Shown here piece by piece: positions 9,110-17,637 of a DNA stretch of 64,000 bases (position 1 is the first letter of the stretch; each line of letters opens with the position of its first letter). The translations under genes and the position numbers were made by a program. This DNA comes from Pedobacter ginsengisoli. GTDB taxonomy: Bacteria > Bacteroidota > Bacteroidia > Sphingobacteriales > Sphingobacteriaceae. The notes under the pieces were generated by a model that worked only from the letters and a program-made list of their open reading frames with translations, did no database searches and was not told the DNA's origin. The stretch is taken from NCBI RefSeq assembly GCF_002736205.1, contig NZ_CP024091.1, positions 1,612,001-1,676,000 on the forward strand, written 5' to 3'.

Positions 9110-9931
9110 CTAACGCTTTCCAAAATCAGACGGGCGGATATTTGTGAGTTGATAAAATGCTTTGCTAAATGCCGCTAAACTATTATATCCTGTAGCATAA
9201 GCAATCTCGCTGGTTGATTTACTTGTTTGTAAAATCATTTCAATAGCTCTAACCATCCTTAACAATTTTAAGTACTGTAAAAAGGAGATACTCATTACAG
9301 ATTGAAATAATCTTGAAAGTGTTCTTTCGGCCATGCCAAATCTTTTAGAAATATCTTCTAACGTAAGTGGCTCATTGTAATGCTTAGCCAAAAAAGCTAT
9401 AATTGGCAATAATCTTTCATTATTTGTAGTAGGTAAAGCAATTGGAAATTCTTTTGCACCAAGCTGTGGAAGCAAGTTCTTCAAAGAAGACAAGAACTGG
9501 AAGGGAACTACATTATCAGAAGAGATAAAGCCATTCCATTTCTCAGTATATATTATCATTTCCAGTAAAAGGTTATTAACAGGGTAGATGCCCAATTGCT
9601 CAAAAAAAGGCTCCTTGGAGTCGTCCTGACTATAAAAATATATATTTCTGATAACCGTTCCCTGATGCCTTACTTCCAGGTAATGCATTAAACCAACCGG
9701 CACCCATACATAATGTCGGGCAGGGATAATATAGCTTACGTTTTTAATATGGATGTAAGCTACTCCACCTTGCACATACGTTAATTGACCTTTGGTATGA
9801 GAATGTACAGGTAATTTGCGCTCCAGTTTTTCATGCAAAACAAATATACCATCTGAATTTAAGTCAATTACATTCAGATATTCTGATGTTTGTAAAATAT
9901 TCATTGGCTGGAATGGACAAATAATTGGCAA
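9110..9931 (-). CDS. AraC family transcriptional regulator with cupin-like N-terminus
   Basis: A 273-residue regulator. The N-terminal half is a small beta-barrel effector domain (HSHTKGQLTYVQGG, then VWVPVGLMHYLEV), and the C-terminal ~100 residues hold the double helix-turn-helix of the AraC/XylS family (LTLEDISKRFGMAERTLSRLFQ and STSEIAYATGYNSLAAFSKAF). An internal ATG at 9904 (MNILQTSEYL) is an equally plausible start. It is divergent from the efflux operon with a gap of only about 40-80 bases, so it probably controls that operon, responding to an unknown compound. Confidence 0.9.
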   Translation of the reverse strand: MPIICPFQPMNILQTSEYLNVIDLNSDGIFVLHEKLERKLPVHSHTKGQLTYVQGGVAYIHIKNVSYIIPARHYVWVPVGLMHYLEVRHQGTVIRNIYFYSQDDSKEPFFEQLGIYPVNNLLLEMIIYTEKWNGFISSDNVVPFQFLSSLKNLLPQLGAKEFPIALPTTNNERLLPIIAFLAKHYNEPLTLEDISKRFGMAERTLSRLFQSVMSISFLQYLKLLRMVRAIEMILQTSKSTSEIAYATGYNSLAAFSKAFYQLTNIRPSDFGKR

Positions 9932-9962
9932 TATAGATAAAAATACAGCTTAATTGTATAGC

Positions 9963-9970
9963 TAACTTTG
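9963..9970 (+). promoter_or_regulatory. -7 element (TAACTTTG) of the efflux operon
   Basis: Perfect TAnnTTTG match 17 bases before the ATG at 9988, with no clear -33 TTG at normal spacing. Its position argues that the GTG at 9970 lies at the promoter and that translation begins at 9988. Confidence 0.45.
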
Positions 9971-9987
9971 TGTATTCTTTACACTAT

Positions 9988-11313
9988 ATGTACTCCTATA
10001 AAAAACACTATGCTCTTATCTCACTCTCAATCCTCCTTTCAAGTGCTACGTTTGCCCAAAAAGAACCATCAGCAAGCCATTTATCATTAGCCGAAATATG
10101 GAATAAAGCAGAGGCTAACAGTAAAGCTGTAAGAATGCAGAGTTTAAAACTCAATGAATCTGAAGAAGCAATAAAAGATGCCAAAGCAGAACGATTGCCT
10201 GATATCGAAGCAGAAGGAGAGTATGCCAGAGTAAGTAATATGCCTATCTATAGTAATGGTCTGTTTCATACACCATCACAGTTCGAAGTAGTTCATACCG
10301 CTTACAGCTTTGGTGGCAATGCATACCTGAACCTTTATAATGGAAATAAAACCAGTCTGAAGATCAGGGAAGAGAAAGAAAAAAGGAATATTTCGGCAGA
10401 ACAACTAAACCTGACTACTTCCGAAATTAAACTAAAATCAGCTGCATATTACCTTGACCTGCAAAGAAGTAAGATCTTTAAAGACTTGCTGTTAAAGGAT
10501 ATCAGTGATCAGGAGAAACAACTTGATGAAATCAGACAACTCCTTAAAAACGGAGTAATTTTAAAAAGTGATGTACTTAGAGCTGAGCTTAAGCTGTCGC
10601 GCCAAAAAATGTCGCTATTACAAATTGATAATGATATAAACATAGCCAATCAAAAACTGACAATACTAATAGGTGAGGAGGATAGTTTTAAAATATTACC
10701 AGACTCATTAAGCAGTTCAGGTTTGGATATTAAAACATATCCGGAATATCTGGATGAAGCAGTAGCCCACTCATATGAGCTAAAAATCTCGGAAAAAGAA
10801 GTCGAGTTAAATAAGCTGGAACTCAAAAAAGTAAAGGCAAACGTTTCTTTTAAAGTGGGACTTTTTGCTAATTATGCTTATTCCTACCCACAAATTCAGT
10901 TTTATCCCTATTCTATAGCAATGTATGGCCTCGGACTAAGTGGTATAAAAGCAAGTTTTCCTATCTCGGCTTTTTACCATAATAAACATAAAACCAAGGT
11001 GGCGGAACTGGCATTTAAGCGACAAGAGGTTGAATATGAAGCAACAGCTGATAAGGTTAGACAGGAAGTGAACGAAGCCTATTTAAGATACAAAGAGGCG
11101 ATAACACGTATTGATGTAGCAAAGCAGAATATAAAACAAGCTACAGAAAACCTAAGAATCGTTAACAATACTTATTTCAATCAGTTATCACTATTAACTG
11201 ATCTTTTAGATGCTGATACACAATTGTTGCAAACCCGTTTTGATTTGGCAGCATCACAAATAGCGGCACAACTACAATATTTCCAATTACAAAAAGCAAT
11301 AGGTAACCTTTAA
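9988..11313 (+). CDS. TolC-family outer membrane efflux protein
   Basis: Outer-membrane channel of a tripartite exporter. From the ATG at 9988 the protein starts MYSYKKHYALISLS and has a clear signal peptide ending at SSATFAQ; an upstream GTG at 9970 would add six residues and spoil the charge pattern, so I reject it. The mature protein has the two long coiled-coil repeats of the family (for example LDEIRQLLKNGVILKSDVLRAELKLSRQ cut by turns, and the C-terminal repeat ending at FQLQKAIG). It is followed after 1 base by the HlyD-type adaptor. The phylum lacks classic AcrAB signs here; this is an EmrAB-TolC type set. Confidence 0.93.
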   Translation: MYSYKKHYALISLSILLSSATFAQKEPSASHLSLAEIWNKAEANSKAVRMQSLKLNESEEAIKDAKAERLPDIEAEGEYARVSNMPIYSNGLFHTPSQFEVVHTAYSFGGNAYLNLYNGNKTSLKIREEKEKRNISAEQLNLTTSEIKLKSAAYYLDLQRSKIFKDLLLKDISDQEKQLDEIRQLLKNGVILKSDVLRAELKLSRQKMSLLQIDNDINIANQKLTILIGEEDSFKILPDSLSSSGLDIKTYPEYLDEAVAHSYELKISEKEVELNKLELKKVKANVSFKVGLFANYAYSYPQIQFYPYSIAMYGLGLSGIKASFPISAFYHNKHKTKVAELAFKRQEVEYEATADKVRQEVNEAYLRYKEAITRIDVAKQNIKQATENLRIVNNTYFNQLSLLTDLLDADTQLLQTRFDLAASQIAAQLQYFQLQKAIGNL

Positions 11314-11314
11314 A

Positions 11315-12379
11315 ATGCGAACAAAAAAGAAAAACTATACAAGCACTGATCAACTCATCACCAAAATTACTGCCTGGATTGCAGGTGTTATTGTAGTTGG
11401 TTTAATGATTTGGGGAGCAATTTCCTTATTAGATCTTTATAAATATGAAGAGACTAATGATGCACAAGTAGAAGAATATATAAATCCTATAACATCAAGA
11501 GTAACAGGCTATATAAGAACAATTAAATATGAGGAAAATCAGGATGTAAAGAAAGGTGATACCCTGCTGATTATTGACAATAGCGAATATAAATTAGGCC
11601 AGCAAGAGGCCGAAGCTGCATTGTTAAATGCGCAGGCCCAGATTAAAGTAATGGAGAGCAATGAGCTTACAACAGCCAAAGCGGCCAGTGTGATGAAATC
11701 ACAGATTGCTTCTGCAAAAGCTAAATTGCTAAAGCAGCAACAAGATTATGATCGTTATTCAAAGCTCTTTAAAGTAGAATCTGCAACCCTTCAGCAATTG
11801 GAAAATAGCAAAGCCGCACTCGACGTTGCAGATGCAGAATACAGATCAGCGCTCAATAGCTATGAAACTTCAGCTTCTAAAGTAAATGATATCAGATCTC
11901 AAAGAGATGTATATCTGGCCGAAATAAAGCGAAGAGAGGCATTATTAAACAGGAACAAGCTAGATGTAGGTTACACGGTAATTACTGCGCCTTATGATGG
12001 TAAAATGGGCAGACGAACCATTCAGGAGGGTCAACTAATTCAGGCCGGACAAACATTAGCCTTTATCGTAGATCAGGAAGCAGGTAAATGGGTTATTGCC
12101 AATTTCAAAGAAACACAGATAGCAAGTATGAAACTAAATGGTCATGCCGTTATCGAAACAGATGCCTTTCCTGGCGAGGAGTTTCAGGGCACAATCGTTT
12201 CTTTATCTCCGGCTACCGGAGCCAGATTCTCTTTGCTGCCACCCGATAATTCAACTGGGAATTTTGTAAAAGTAGTACAGCGTATTCCGGTTAAAATTAA
12301 GTTAGATGACAGCAAGAAACTAACAGATAAGCTTAAGGCTGGTATGAATGCTATTGTTGTAATTGCTAAAAACCAATGA
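11315..12379 (+). CDS. HlyD/EmrA-type membrane fusion protein
   Basis: Periplasmic adaptor of 354 residues anchored by one N-terminal helix (about 17-39). After it come the biotinyl-lipoyl half motif (NPITSRVTGYIRTIKYEENQ, with DVKKGDTLL), a long coiled-coil hairpin (about 95-215) and the second lipoyl half (YTVITAPYDGKMGRRTIQEG). A beta-barrel domain follows. This order is that of EmrA-like proteins that partner MFS pumps. The stop overlaps the next start by ATGA, so pump and adaptor are translationally coupled. Confidence 0.93.
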   Translation: MRTKKKNYTSTDQLITKITAWIAGVIVVGLMIWGAISLLDLYKYEETNDAQVEEYINPITSRVTGYIRTIKYEENQDVKKGDTLLIIDNSEYKLGQQEAEAALLNAQAQIKVMESNELTTAKAASVMKSQIASAKAKLLKQQQDYDRYSKLFKVESATLQQLENSKAALDVADAEYRSALNSYETSASKVNDIRSQRDVYLAEIKRREALLNRNKLDVGYTVITAPYDGKMGRRTIQEGQLIQAGQTLAFIVDQEAGKWVIANFKETQIASMKLNGHAVIETDAFPGEEFQGTIVSLSPATGARFSLLPPDNSTGNFVKVVQRIPVKIKLDDSKKLTDKLKAGMNAIVVIAKNQ

Positions 12380-13971
12380 TCGCTGTAAAACCTGTATTTA
12401 AAAGCTGGGCTCCGGAATGGTTAATCAGAGGCACAATATTCATCGTAATTTTACCTTGTTTATTGCTTTTTGGCTTATCTACAGCTAATCCGAATGCAGC
12501 GGCAGGGTATTACGGTATTGAACCGGCAGATGTTCAATACTCCATGATCATTTTTTATGCTGCCGTAGCCAGTTTCTTTGCCTTAGAAAGACGATTTTTT
12601 GTATACCTGGCTACTAAAGAGTATTTTCTTGTGGGAATTATATTACAAATTGTTACCTCATACATTTGCTATAATACTCAGAATTTACACACGCTTTTTA
12701 TATTCAGATTTATACAGGGCATGGCCAATTGTGGTACTACAAGCATTTGTATTACCTTAATATTTAGTAGAATACAAAGCGAAAGAGCCAGAGAGATGGG
12801 ATATTCTATTTTCTATGGCATGTTGCTATGTATAAGCCCGATATCTATTTTACTAACCGCACCTATTGTAGATGCCTACGATTACAACTTCTTGTATAAA
12901 GCAATCATATTTTGCTATATACCCGGCGCTATTCTTTTGCTTTCTATAATGAATACAGTGCGTTTAAATCGCAAAATTCCACTTTATCAGGTAGATTGGG
13001 CAAGTTTTGTACTCTATGCGCTAATGCTATGTTTTATTGGCTATGTGCTGGCTTATGGCCAACAATACTATTGGCTGCAGGATAAACGTATATACAGAAG
13101 TTGCGGAGCAATATTAGTGCTATTGCTAATTCATATTTTAAGACAACTTAATTTAAAAAGACCTAGCCAGAATATGGAAGTATTTAAATACAGAAACTAT
13201 ATAATTGGTGTGTTTTTAATCTTTGTGCTTTACATTGTTCGTGGTGCGCTAAATATTACTAACCTGTATTTTGCTACTGTTTTAGGAATGGATCCAATTC
13301 ATATTGCTTATATCATGATGGCCAATATTGTCGGAATTGCCATAAGTGTTTTAATTTCTTCACGACTATTGATTTTAAAAAGACCGATGAGGTTAATCTG
13401 GATCTACGGTTTTGGATTACTTCTGATATTTCATATCTGGATGATATTTTTGTTTAACACCCAGGCAGATGCTTCAACTTTTATAATTCCTTTAATTGTT
13501 CAGGGGATGGGAGCTGGTATGCTGATGACTCCGGTAATTGTTTTCGCTGTGTCTTCAGTTCCTGAACGTTTGGGTGGTACAGCATCAGCAGTTGGGGTAT
13601 TTTTTCGTTTTATGGGTTTTTGTAGCAGTATAGCACTCATCAACTATTATCAGCTTTACAATAAAACCAACCATATAAATCGTTTTCAGGAGCACATCAC
13701 TTCTTTAAATCCAGTAGCACTTGAAAAGCTTGAAATATATAAAAGGGCGCTATTGGCGAAGGGTGCTTCAACCGGACAGGCATCTAAAATTGCCCAGGGA
13801 CTGCTTGGTAAATCTATTGAAATTCAGGCTCAATTGAAATCGGCAATTGATTACTATAAGGTTATAAGTGCTTTATTAATTGTTGTAATCCTTATTATAG
13901 CATTAATTCCATATATTAATAGAACTATTGTTAATCTTAAAACCAAGCAACCGGCTCCAATATCATATTAA
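12376..13971 (+). CDS. MFS multidrug efflux pump (DHA2/EmrB-like)
   Basis: Inner-membrane pump of 531 residues with about fourteen predicted helices, the size and topology of EmrB-type drug:H+ antiporters. The second periplasmic section and a helix-5 region VPERLGGTASAVGVFFRFMG are seen late in the protein. Motif A in the first half is poorly conserved (ALERRFFVYLATKEYF), as in several Bacteroidota relatives. Third gene of the TolC-HlyD-MFS operon; with the upstream AraC regulator it likely exports a toxic organic compound. The gene is followed by a strong inverted repeat. Confidence 0.9.
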   Translation: MIAVKPVFKSWAPEWLIRGTIFIVILPCLLLFGLSTANPNAAAGYYGIEPADVQYSMIIFYAAVASFFALERRFFVYLATKEYFLVGIILQIVTSYICYNTQNLHTLFIFRFIQGMANCGTTSICITLIFSRIQSERAREMGYSIFYGMLLCISPISILLTAPIVDAYDYNFLYKAIIFCYIPGAILLLSIMNTVRLNRKIPLYQVDWASFVLYALMLCFIGYVLAYGQQYYWLQDKRIYRSCGAILVLLLIHILRQLNLKRPSQNMEVFKYRNYIIGVFLIFVLYIVRGALNITNLYFATVLGMDPIHIAYIMMANIVGIAISVLISSRLLILKRPMRLIWIYGFGLLLIFHIWMIFLFNTQADASTFIIPLIVQGMGAGMLMTPVIVFAVSSVPERLGGTASAVGVFFRFMGFCSSIALINYYQLYNKTNHINRFQEHITSLNPVALEKLEIYKRALLAKGASTGQASKIAQGLLGKSIEIQAQLKSAIDYYKVISALLIVVILIIALIPYINRTIVNLKTKQPAPISY

Positions 13972-13983
13972 GTGCACACATAG

Positions 13984-14064
13984 TTCACACATTCTACGCA
14001 CCTCCTTCACAAAAAGGTACCTGTTTGTGTATTTGGTGTGAAGGAGGTGCGTAGAATGTGTGAA
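13984..14064. repeat. Perfect 28-bp inverted repeat between convergent genes
   Basis: The arm 13984-14011 (starting TTCACACATTCTACGC) is exactly complementary to 14037-14064, with a 25-base loop. A partial extra copy of the inner arm, TGTGAAGGA, recurs at 14079-14087. It lies between the 3' ends of the efflux operon and of the DUF3078 gene. It could act as a bidirectional terminator, although no T tract follows either arm, or be a dispersed palindromic (REP-like) element. Confidence 0.85.
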
Positions 14065-14101
14065 GAAAGGCTAATCTTGTGAAGGATTGAATTTAAACCG
14101 G

Positions 14102-14998
14102 CTAAAACTTATAAGTAAAGCCTGCTCCAAAAATTTGCTTAACCTGTAAAGCTTTTTTACCACGACCTGCTATTCTTGCACCATTGGCATCAAGAATTGG
14201 AATTTCTGTTTTGTCGTCATACAGTAACTGTACACCAGCATTTACGGTTACAAATTTATTTACCTTCATAAAAAGGTTAGCTGTGTAATCTGTGTAAATA
14301 TTTTGAGGTTTATCCAGATAATTAGAATACAATTTCAATATGTTCTCTAAACTAATGTTCTCTACAAGGTTTACTTTGTAATAAGCATCTAAGGAAGCAC
14401 CAAACTCATAGCGAAGTCTTTTCATTGGGTCATTTCCAAAAGATGAGGCTAAATCCCTGTTCTTTACAAAAACAAATCTTGATGCGAATGGAGAAATGTT
14501 GACCCTAAAATTATCATCACGTTTATACGCTATACCAGGACCGAGTGTAAGATAAGCAGGAGCAAACAGATCTGAAATTAGTTCTTTGTTGTTACCTTGA
14601 TATCTGTATCCTTTAGCAAATTGGGTTTGAAAGTTTGCGTAAAAAGTATACATCCAATATTTAGAAGCCTTGTAGCCTAGTAAACTGTTCAGGATAAGTC
14701 GGTCGTCATTTTTTCGAACCCCAATATTATCTTGTTTACTAAGTCCGAATCCGACAATGGCTTTATTATCCCAGGTCCATTTGTTTTTTTTATAGTTAAA
14801 ATCATAGTTAAAAACGAGGTTACCAGCTATAGAATTTACACCTCCGGCTGCCCAATTTGAGAATGAACTTTGGTTGATTAAAAATGTATTCTCTCCGTGG
14901 ATTGTCCAGGTTTTAGTTGTGTCAGGAGCCGGAGTGTCTTGTGCATAGCCCGCAATACTGGCACACGACAATGAAAGTAGTAAAGCAATTTTTTTCAT
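14102..14998 (-). CDS. DUF3078 domain-containing outer membrane protein
   Basis: A 298-residue exported protein with a signal peptide ending near ASIAGYAQ. The family pattern is clear: TWTIHGENTFLINQSSFSNW, then AAGGVNS, and WTWDNKAIVGFGLSKQ. The remainder alternates beta strands and ends in an aromatic KF, as outer-membrane beta-barrel proteins do. No specific function is known for DUF3078. Single gene, divergent from lacI with a 177-base gap and convergent with the efflux operon across the 28-bp repeat. Confidence 0.85.
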   Translation of the reverse strand: MKKIALLLSLSCASIAGYAQDTPAPDTTKTWTIHGENTFLINQSSFSNWAAGGVNSIAGNLVFNYDFNYKKNKWTWDNKAIVGFGLSKQDNIGVRKNDDRLILNSLLGYKASKYWMYTFYANFQTQFAKGYRYQGNNKELISDLFAPAYLTLGPGIAYKRDDNFRVNISPFASRFVFVKNRDLASSFGNDPMKRLRYEFGASLDAYYKVNLVENISLENILKLYSNYLDKPQNIYTDYTANLFMKVNKFVTVNAGVQLLYDDKTEIPILDANGARIAGRGKKALQVKQIFGAGFTYKF

Positions 14999-15147
14999 AA
15001 TAGGTATTGTTTAGATAAATTTTAAATAATTGTGTTCTAATTAATTCGATAAATGATTAATCTAATATCGTTAATTGTTGTTATTTTATGAAAATAAACG
15101 CCTTCATTGAAAGAGAAGTATATATGTTGTTTTAAATATTTTTCCTT

Positions 15148-15161
15148 CTTAATCGATTAAG
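15148..15161. promoter_or_regulatory. LacI-type operator (CTTAATCGATTAAG) ahead of lacI gene
   Basis: Perfect 14-bp palindrome with the central CG typical of LacI-family operators, 14 bases before the lacI start and immediately upstream of a TATATTTG -7 element at 15164-15171. Position implies autorepression. Confidence 0.7.
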
Positions 15162-15163
15162 CA

Positions 15164-15171
15164 TATATTTG
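15164..15171 (+). promoter_or_regulatory. -7 element (TATATTTG) of the lacI gene
   Basis: Matches TAnnTTTG and ends only 4 bases before the ATG at 15176, so the mRNA would be leaderless or nearly so. No clear -33 TTG is seen at usual spacing. Confidence 0.4.
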
Positions 15172-15175
15172 TTAT

Positions 15176-16216
15176 ATGAACAAAAAGGTATCAATTAAAG
15201 ATATTGCGCAAGCCGTAGGTGTATCTACAGCACTGGTTTCTTATGTACTAAACAACAAAGAGAAAGAAGCAAGGGTAGGTAAGGAGATTGCGCAGGTGAT
15301 AAGAGATACCGCGGCAGATCTGGGTTACCAGCCCAATCAATTAGCAAAAAGCCTTAAAACAGGTAAGTCGCATACCTTTGGGCTAATAGTTGCAGATATC
15401 TCCAATCCTTTTTTTGCTAACCTGGCCAGAAATGTAGAAGATGAAGCACAGAAATTTAACTACACAGTTCTTTTTGCAAGTGCGGATGAGAGCCCTAAGA
15501 AATCTCAAAATCTGATAAATATGCTAACCGAAAGGCAGGTAGATGGTTTTATTATTGCGCCAGCCGAAAATTCGCAAAATCAGATTGAAGCCCTTTTAAA
15601 GAATAACATCCCTTTGGTATTGATTGACAGGTATTTTAAGGGATTGGAAACCAATTACGTTGTAACTAACAACTATGAGTCGGCCTATAATGCTGTTAGC
15701 CATTTAATTAAGGTTGGCCATAAGCATATTGGTATGATAGCATACAAAACTGACCTGGTGCACATGCTGGAGAGAAAGCGTGGATATATTGAAGCGCTTA
15801 AGGATCATAAATTGTTAAAAGCCAAAACTCCGCTGATAAAAACCGTTGATTTTGATTTTACGCAGGATGATGTAGAAGCAGCAATTAAAGCATTAAAGGT
15901 TCAGAACCCAAAAATGGAGGCTGTTTTCTTTGCAACAAACACACTTACCTTAAAGGGTTTAAAAGCCCTTAATAACATGAATTGGAAAGTGCCTGATGAT
16001 ATAGCTATAGTTTGCTTTGATGAAAGCGAAGCTTTTGATTTTTTCTATTCGCCCTTAACTTATATAGAACAGCCGTTGCTAGAAATGGGGAGGAAAGCTG
16101 TGCAGGTATTGATCAAAAATATTTCTGACAAGAAAAGTACCCATACTCAATTAAGTATCCCTTCGAAATTGATTGTAAGACAATCATGCGGGTCTGATAA
16201 GGCAGAGGTAAGGTAA
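15176..16216 (+). CDS. LacI family transcriptional regulator
   Basis: A 346-residue repressor: N-terminal helix-turn-helix with hinge (residues about 4-55; VSIKDIAQAVGVSTALVSYVLNN cut after VSIKDIAQAVGVSTALVSYV), then a periplasmic-binding-protein-like effector domain beginning HTFGLIVADISNPFFANLA. Late segments such as DIAIVCFDESEAFDFFYSPL and TYIEQPLLEMGRKAVQVL fit the family. Palindromes with a shared TTAAnCGnTTAAGC core lie upstream of this gene and of the GH172 gene, so it most likely controls itself and the downstream catabolic operon, the inducer being a sugar or sugar acid. Confidence 0.95.
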   Translation: MNKKVSIKDIAQAVGVSTALVSYVLNNKEKEARVGKEIAQVIRDTAADLGYQPNQLAKSLKTGKSHTFGLIVADISNPFFANLARNVEDEAQKFNYTVLFASADESPKKSQNLINMLTERQVDGFIIAPAENSQNQIEALLKNNIPLVLIDRYFKGLETNYVVTNNYESAYNAVSHLIKVGHKHIGMIAYKTDLVHMLERKRGYIEALKDHKLLKAKTPLIKTVDFDFTQDDVEAAIKALKVQNPKMEAVFFATNTLTLKGLKALNNMNWKVPDDIAIVCFDESEAFDFFYSPLTYIEQPLLEMGRKAVQVLIKNISDKKSTHTQLSIPSKLIVRQSCGSDKAEVR

Positions 16217-16256
16217 TATTGCTAATCGATAAAAAAAGTAAAAAATATTTGCTCGT

Positions 16257-16268
16257 TTAAACGTTTAA
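16257..16268. promoter_or_regulatory. LacI-type operator 1 of the catabolic operon
   Basis: TTAAACGTTTAA is a perfect 12-bp palindrome with central CG, followed by GC as in the lacI operator. It lies in the 227-base gap between lacI and the GH172 gene, about 175 bases before that start. Confidence 0.6.
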
Positions 16269-16344
16269 GCTTAAGTTTGAGTACACAACCAAGTATAAAC
16301 CATTTAAAACACGAAGTGCTCAGCATTTTTTTTTGTATCAATTA

Positions 16345-16360
16345 GCTTAAACGTGTAAGC
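16345..16360. promoter_or_regulatory. LacI-type operator 2 of the catabolic operon
   Basis: GCTTAAACGTGTAAGC is a 16-bp palindrome with one mismatched pair, the same core as the sites at 15148 and 16257, 84 bases before the GH172 start. Two sites 90 bases apart would allow looping by a LacI-family dimer or tetramer. Confidence 0.6.
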
Positions 16361-16443
16361 AAATCTATTCTTTAACTGTTTGGATTGCATATCGTGAGGT
16401 TAAGGGAATAATAAGTAACTGAGACACAGCGCAATTTAAAATT

Positions 16444-17610
16444 ATGAGAAAGCTTTTAGTACTATTCATCGCAACCATTTTTGTTTTACCTGCAGTTGCG
16501 CAAAATCCAAAGAAATTTGATGGCCTTGATATGAATCTTGGTAATCTATCCCGATTGTCTGATGCAAAGACCAGATCAATTAGTCCGGAGAACTTTACCG
16601 GTGAAAAAGGTAAAGGCGGAATGGCAGACCCTGTTAAAAGCAAAGGTCAGCGTAACGTAGCCAATGCCGCTAATGAAGCCCGTGACCTGGGAATTGGCTG
16701 GAAAGTAAATCCTTTTATAATTGTTAAAAGTGGAGAAACTATAACAATAGCCGAAATGGAAGGCCCGGGTGCTATACAGCAAATCTGGATGACACCAACG
16801 GGTAACTGGCAGTTTTCTATTTTACGTTTTTACTGGGACGATGAGAAAGAACCTTCAATTGAAGCTCCTGTAGGTGCATTTTTTGGAATGGGATGGGGGG
16901 AATATGCTCCATTGAACTCTTTACCGGTTAGCGTTAACCCTGGGAGCGCTTTTAACTGCTATTGGAAAATGCCTTTCAGAAAAAAATGCAAAATCACTAT
17001 AGAAAACATTAACCCAAGAGACGAGATGAGGTTATACTATCAGGTAAACTATACACTTACTCCGGTGGCTGATGATGAGGCTTATTTTCATGCACAATAT
17101 AGAAGATCAAATCCTAACACCAGCTCTTTACATACTATAATTGATGGCGTAAAAGGCAAAGGGCAATTTGTTGGTCTATACATGGGACTTGGTGTAAATA
17201 ACAATGGATGGTGGGGAGAAGGCGAGATTAAGTTCTTTTTAGATGGTGATAAAGAATATCCTACAATTGCCGGAACGGGAACCGAAGATTATTTCTGCGG
17301 ATCGTACAACTTCGACAGGGGTGGTAAATATATTGAATACAGTACCCCATATGCTGGTTTACACCAGGTAATAAGACCAGATGGAACCTATAAAGCACAG
17401 CAAAGATTTGGCATGTACAGGTGGCATATAATGGATCCTATACGTTTTGATAAAGATTTGAAGGTTACCATTCAAGATCTGGGATGGAGAGATGGAGGAA
17501 GATATCTTGCGCAGAAATCAGACATCATGACTGTAGCTTACTGGTACCAAACCGAGCCTCATGGTAATTTCCCTAAACTACCTTCTAGAGACGAATTGGA
17601 AGTAAATTAA
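16444..17610 (+). CDS. GH172 (DUF2961) glycoside hydrolase, secreted
   Basis: A 388-residue protein with a signal peptide (MRKLLVLFIATIFVLPAVAQ). It has the DUF2961 core: MEGPGAIQQIWMTP, the jelly-roll segment RFYWDDEKEPSIEAPVGAFF, and the signature GTGTEDYF with Glu281, the expected active-site region. Known GH172 enzymes act on alpha-D-fructofuranosides or alpha-D-arabinofuranosides (difructose anhydride hydrolase and exo-D-arabinofuranosidases). It acts in the periplasm or at the surface. First gene of the operon downstream of two LacI-type operators; D-arabinofuranoside is my favoured substrate because of the downstream pathway, D-fructofuranoside an alternative. Confidence 0.88.
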   Translation: MRKLLVLFIATIFVLPAVAQNPKKFDGLDMNLGNLSRLSDAKTRSISPENFTGEKGKGGMADPVKSKGQRNVANAANEARDLGIGWKVNPFIIVKSGETITIAEMEGPGAIQQIWMTPTGNWQFSILRFYWDDEKEPSIEAPVGAFFGMGWGEYAPLNSLPVSVNPGSAFNCYWKMPFRKKCKITIENINPRDEMRLYYQVNYTLTPVADDEAYFHAQYRRSNPNTSSLHTIIDGVKGKGQFVGLYMGLGVNNNGWWGEGEIKFFLDGDKEYPTIAGTGTEDYFCGSYNFDRGGKYIEYSTPYAGLHQVIRPDGTYKAQQRFGMYRWHIMDPIRFDKDLKVTIQDLGWRDGGRYLAQKSDIMTVAYWYQTEPHGNFPKLPSRDELEVN

Positions 17611-17637
17611 CCCTGTCTAACCTTTAAAACTCAGAAC

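Noticed and set aside
9970..9987. GTG start for the TolC-family gene
   Set aside because: It coincides with the end of a -7 element and adds residues before a proper signal peptide; ATG at 9988 preferred.
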